Assembly (NCBI GenBank): GCA_002437725.1
Contig: DJRF01000010.1
Span: 62,001-126,000 of the forward strand
Length of the DNA: 64,000 nt
DNA from: Treponema sp. UBA6367
Lineage (GTDB): Bacteria > Spirochaetota > Spirochaetia > Treponematales > Treponemataceae
Direction of reading: 5' to 3'
Position numbers and translations under genes: made by a program. Below, in pieces: positions 61,308-64,000 of the stretch. The notes beneath the pieces are model-generated. The model did not search any database, was not told the origin of the DNA, and worked only from the letters and a program-made list of their open reading frames with translations. Positions within the stretch are counted from its first letter, which is position 1. Every line of letters starts with the position of its first letter.

Positions 61308-63317
61308 GTGAAATCTAGAACAAAAGCTGCTGTTAGTTTGTTGATAGCGACTATATTTTTTGCAGGAATTTTTGCGGCATCTTCGTTTGGTCTTTTTTCT
61401 AATGTTGAAAACAAAATTTACGAACCTGCCCGATTAAGTGCTATTCAAAAGAAGCTTGATGCAATTGCAGGCTGCAGCAATGAATATATTTCTAATCTTC
61501 TCTGTGAGTTTGGTGCAAAAAACGGCGGATTTATGGCAAATCCTGCTTTGCCGTCTTTTTTTCTGCGAGAACCTTCCGATTTTGTTTTAAAAGATTTTCA
61601 ATTTTTAAAAGCAAACGTTCCTTCTCTAGAAGGTATCCGTGTGGTGGACAAAGACGGAAAGCGAGTTTATTTTAGTTCTTTTAAAAATGATTATAAAATT
61701 GAAGGCAGATACAGGATTTATTCTGATTACAATAGTTTAAAAACCAGGACTTTTAGAGATGAGCTTGATTTTTCATTGGTAAATGGATTTGGAAAAAATC
61801 GTATTAACAATGAATGTACAATTGTTTTTGACGGAAATGATGAACGCCTTGTTTTTTCATATCCTTTTTTTGAGAAAGAAAACGAGGCTGTTGTAATTTT
61901 TTATGTAAATGCCTTTGAATTTACATCTGAACTGTACAAAAAAAATCTTATTTCAATAAACGAAAAATTAACCTTGATTTCCTCCGAGGATGGAACTGTA
62001 GGAGGCTTTGTTTTCGGCATGCCTTCTGTAGGTCAAAGTGTTGTCGCTCCTGAAATTTTAAAACAATGGCAGGCTAAAGATTTTTCTAAAGTTAAAGAAA
62101 TTGTTGTTTCGCAAAGTGTCGCGCAGTCTTTTGGAATAACTGTTCGGGCAAAAACAGAAAAAGAAGAAAAAAACTCAATCAAAGAGCCCAAAAATTACGT
62201 TTCTTTTAGTCTGATAACAAGCAAAACAGGTCAATTTGCAAAAATCAGCGGACTTTATTCAAGCGACATATTGATAATGCCTTTGTATATTAAAATTGTT
62301 CTGCTAATATGCGCATTTATAACTGCATGCCTTGTAATTTTAATTGCTTTTAGCCTGAAAAAGGATGACGATGTTGTAATTTTTAATAAAATAAAGAAAA
62401 TTCAGCTTTCTTTGCTAAATAACTACTTTGAAAAAGATTATGACAGAAAAAAGATAGTAGCTCTAATCGAAGAGCAAAAAGATTTTCTTTCTGCAGAAAT
62501 TAAAAAAAGCCTTGGAAAACGCGGCCGCAAACTGGGAAAACAGCTTGACTTTCTGCTTGGGCAAAGCTGGGAAGATATTCTAAGAATTTTTAAAGGAGAT
62601 AAGATGCCGTCTCTGTCTTCTGCTGATATGAATGAATTGCGCTGTATGTTTGAAGAAATAGTTTCATCTGCAATAATAAAAACAGATTCTGTTTCTAATC
62701 AGGCTAATAGTCATATTGAAAAAAATTTGGAACCGAACTTAAAAAATTCTGAAAATATCGAAGAATTAGAAAATTTAGAAGTGGTTGAAGAGCTTGATAA
62801 GACAAATGACATAAAAAAAGGAAAAGAACAAATTAATGATATGGAAGAAGTTGGACGTAGTAAAAAAATAAAGGAAAATAAGCCTTTTTCAAATGAAGAT
62901 GAAATAGCTTCCTATCATTATGAAAATATTCATAGTTTTGAGGGAACTGAACCTCTTGTCATTGGGGGCAGTGCAAATTCTTTTGCAAGTGAAAACTCTA
63001 GCAATACTATTGGAGATGATTTTTTTGTTTCAAAACCGTCCGATTTTTTTAAGGACGAAAATTATATAGAAAAGGATGATGATTTGGTAAAGCCTGTAAA
63101 TCAAAATGAAGAAATATTTGAGCTTGAACCGCTTCCAAATCAGGAGGAATTTATGTTTACACCTTTTGCAGCGAATGACAATGTAATTTCGGAATTAGTT
63201 CCAGATGCTATTGTGCTTGGCGAAGATGGAGTTTTTCACATTTCGGAAAATATTCAGCCTAGCAATATTCCATTGGATGAAGAATTTAAAAAACTTGTTG
63301 CATCTGTTATAAAGTAA
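61308..63317 (+). CDS. Two-transmembrane protein with Cache-like outer region
   Basis: A 669-residue protein of unknown function. The first TM helix is at about 9-30 and the second at about 325-348 (ILIMPLYIKIVLLICAFITACLVILIAF). The ~290 residues between them, with YFSSFKNDYKIEGRYRIYSD and VVIFYVNAFEF strands, look like a dCache-type extracytoplasmic sensor. The cytoplasmic part has a short helical module (350-440) and then a long, very acidic, low-complexity tail. No kinase, methyl-accepting or GGDEF domain is present, so it may signal through a partner. Start GTG 61308 with AAGGA 12-14 bases upstream. Confidence 0.68.
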   Translation: MKSRTKAAVSLLIATIFFAGIFAASSFGLFSNVENKIYEPARLSAIQKKLDAIAGCSNEYISNLLCEFGAKNGGFMANPALPSFFLREPSDFVLKDFQFLKANVPSLEGIRVVDKDGKRVYFSSFKNDYKIEGRYRIYSDYNSLKTRTFRDELDFSLVNGFGKNRINNECTIVFDGNDERLVFSYPFFEKENEAVVIFYVNAFEFTSELYKKNLISINEKLTLISSEDGTVGGFVFGMPSVGQSVVAPEILKQWQAKDFSKVKEIVVSQSVAQSFGITVRAKTEKEEKNSIKEPKNYVSFSLITSKTGQFAKISGLYSSDILIMPLYIKIVLLICAFITACLVILIAFSLKKDDDVVIFNKIKKIQLSLLNNYFEKDYDRKKIVALIEEQKDFLSAEIKKSLGKRGRKLGKQLDFLLGQSWEDILRIFKGDKMPSLSSADMNELRCMFEEIVSSAIIKTDSVSNQANSHIEKNLEPNLKNSENIEELENLEVVEELDKTNDIKKGKEQINDMEEVGRSKKIKENKPFSNEDEIASYHYENIHSFEGTEPLVIGGSANSFASENSSNTIGDDFFVSKPSDFFKDENYIEKDDDLVKPVNQNEEIFELEPLPNQEEFMFTPFAANDNVISELVPDAIVLGEDGVFHISENIQPSNIPLDEEFKKLVASVIK

Positions 63318-63326
63318 AATAAAAAA

Positions 63327-64000
63327 TTATTCCATCATGCAGGTTTTCATTAAGGTTGTAAAGAGATAGATTTTTTTATATAACGAAATTCCTGCTTCTT
63401 TTAAAGGTGTTTCTGAATAATGCTCAAGAGCTTTCCAGTTTGAAACAATTGTAGGCTTTGGTTTTGAAATATCTTCTATAAGAGTGCGAATGGTTTTTCC
63501 TATAGTAATAATATCTTTTAAGCTTTCTGTGATTAAACTGTAAGCAGAATCGTTTGCATCTTGAATTACGCGGTTTAAAATGTTCTTTGCGCTGTTGTCG
63601 CGATCTGCTTTTGTTAAAAGCGTTTTTATTTTCATTCCAACTGAAGAATCTTCGCTCAACTCTTCGTCAAAACTAAAAATTTTGTCGGAACAGGCTATCA
63701 GGCTATTGTATCCATCTGAAAACGGCGCGCACAAAGATTGAGATTCCCATTGGCCGCGAACAATTACAATATCGTAGTATTCTCGCATATCTTTTTTTAC
63801 AATTTCGATTAAGAAAGATTTTAAATAGTCAAGAGCCTCTGTGTATTGATATATTTTTAATCCCTTTCTTTTAAAAACGGAACTCATAGCTTCTGTGTAA
63901 TTTTTTATAGGAATTAGTTCTGAATTTCCAAAAAGTTGAGCAGCTATATCTTTAGTTTTTGTATCCTTTTCTTTTTCTGTAAGGACTCTAAGACATTCAT
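63327..64000 (-). CDS. Protein of unknown function, 5'-truncated by the window
   Basis: The frame stays open from the stop at 63327 to the window end, so about 224 residues are visible and the start lies beyond 64000; the internal ATG at 63887 need not be the start. The visible part is helical, with KMREYYDIVIVRGQW-type strands, Ser/Asp-rich loops and an Ala/Ser/Asn-rich helix (NILNRVIQDANDSAYSLITESL). It has no recognised motif. It converges with the two-TM protein gene. It might be one of the large Treponema proteins of unknown function. Confidence 0.6.
   Translation of the reverse strand, partial: ECLRVLTEKEKDTKTKDIAAQLFGNSELIPIKNYTEAMSSVFKRKGLKIYQYTEALDYLKSFLIEIVKKDMREYYDIVIVRGQWESQSLCAPFSDGYNSLIACSDKIFSFDEELSEDSSVGMKIKTLLTKADRDNSAKNILNRVIQDANDSAYSLITESLKDIITIGKTIRTLIEDISKPKPTIVSNWKALEHYSETPLKEAGISLYKKIYLFTTLMKTCMME

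Noticed and set aside
1..64000. CRISPR array, rRNA operon, prophage or complete insertion sequence
   Set aside because: No regularly spaced direct repeats, rRNA-like blocks, transposase or phage structural genes were seen.

Overview
The window looks like part of a Treponema chromosome (Spirochaetes). The evidence is an AT-rich base composition, a FliG with an extra N-terminal region, a cytidylate kinase fused to ribosomal protein S1, a GreA factor carried on a ~900-residue helical protein, many TPR proteins and lipoproteins with C-ending lipoboxes, and several spirochaete-type proteins of unknown function. All calls come from reading the sequence; no database search was run.

Layout. 1-13.7 kb: the end of a flavin reductase-rubredoxin protein, acyl-CoA synthetase, a divergent lysA, a paired active/inactive M16 peptidase couple, nudC, a fliG paralogue, a large M16C peptidase and two unknown genes. 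13.8-21.8 kb: clpB, a stand-alone sodium-pump decarboxylase beta-subunit gene behind a riboswitch-like leader, small unknown genes, a TetR/DUF2271-like/FMN-reductase operon and an acetyltransferase. Much of this block is visibly richer in G+C-ending codons than the rest, and the change occurs inside clpB. 22-29.4 kb: a small HTH gene, deoC, an MBL hydrolase, the long greA, a TPR gene and rpe. 29.4-41.6 kb: envelope TPR genes, then recA-folK-scpA-scpB-rluB-type gene, cmk/rpsA, a sigma-54 activator and a membrane TPR gene. 41.7-48.5 kb: lipoproteins, tRNA-Arg(TCT), TatD, a GGDEF cyclase, adenosine deaminase and a LUD protein. 48.8-64 kb: a type IIA topoisomerase B subunit, a CPA2 antiporter, unknown spirochaete proteins, YfiH, a phosphodiesterase, an MBL hydrolase, a DbpA-type RNA-binding protein, GNAT, clpP, pth, mazG, a two-TM sensor-like protein and a truncated gene at the edge.

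Non-coding content is the most interesting part. I see (i) an aptamer-plus-terminator leader resembling the yybP-ykoY class in front of the OadB-like gene; (ii) a promoter-driven, terminator-ended small RNA or attenuator between lysA and the acyl-CoA synthetase gene; (iii) a family of palindromic intergenic elements, one with perfect 18-bp terminal inverted repeats, and a leader module shared by two unrelated genes; and (iv) at least six genes whose promoter -10 box lies only 6-9 bases before the start codon, which predicts leaderless mRNAs. No CRISPR array, rRNA, intact insertion sequence or prophage was seen.
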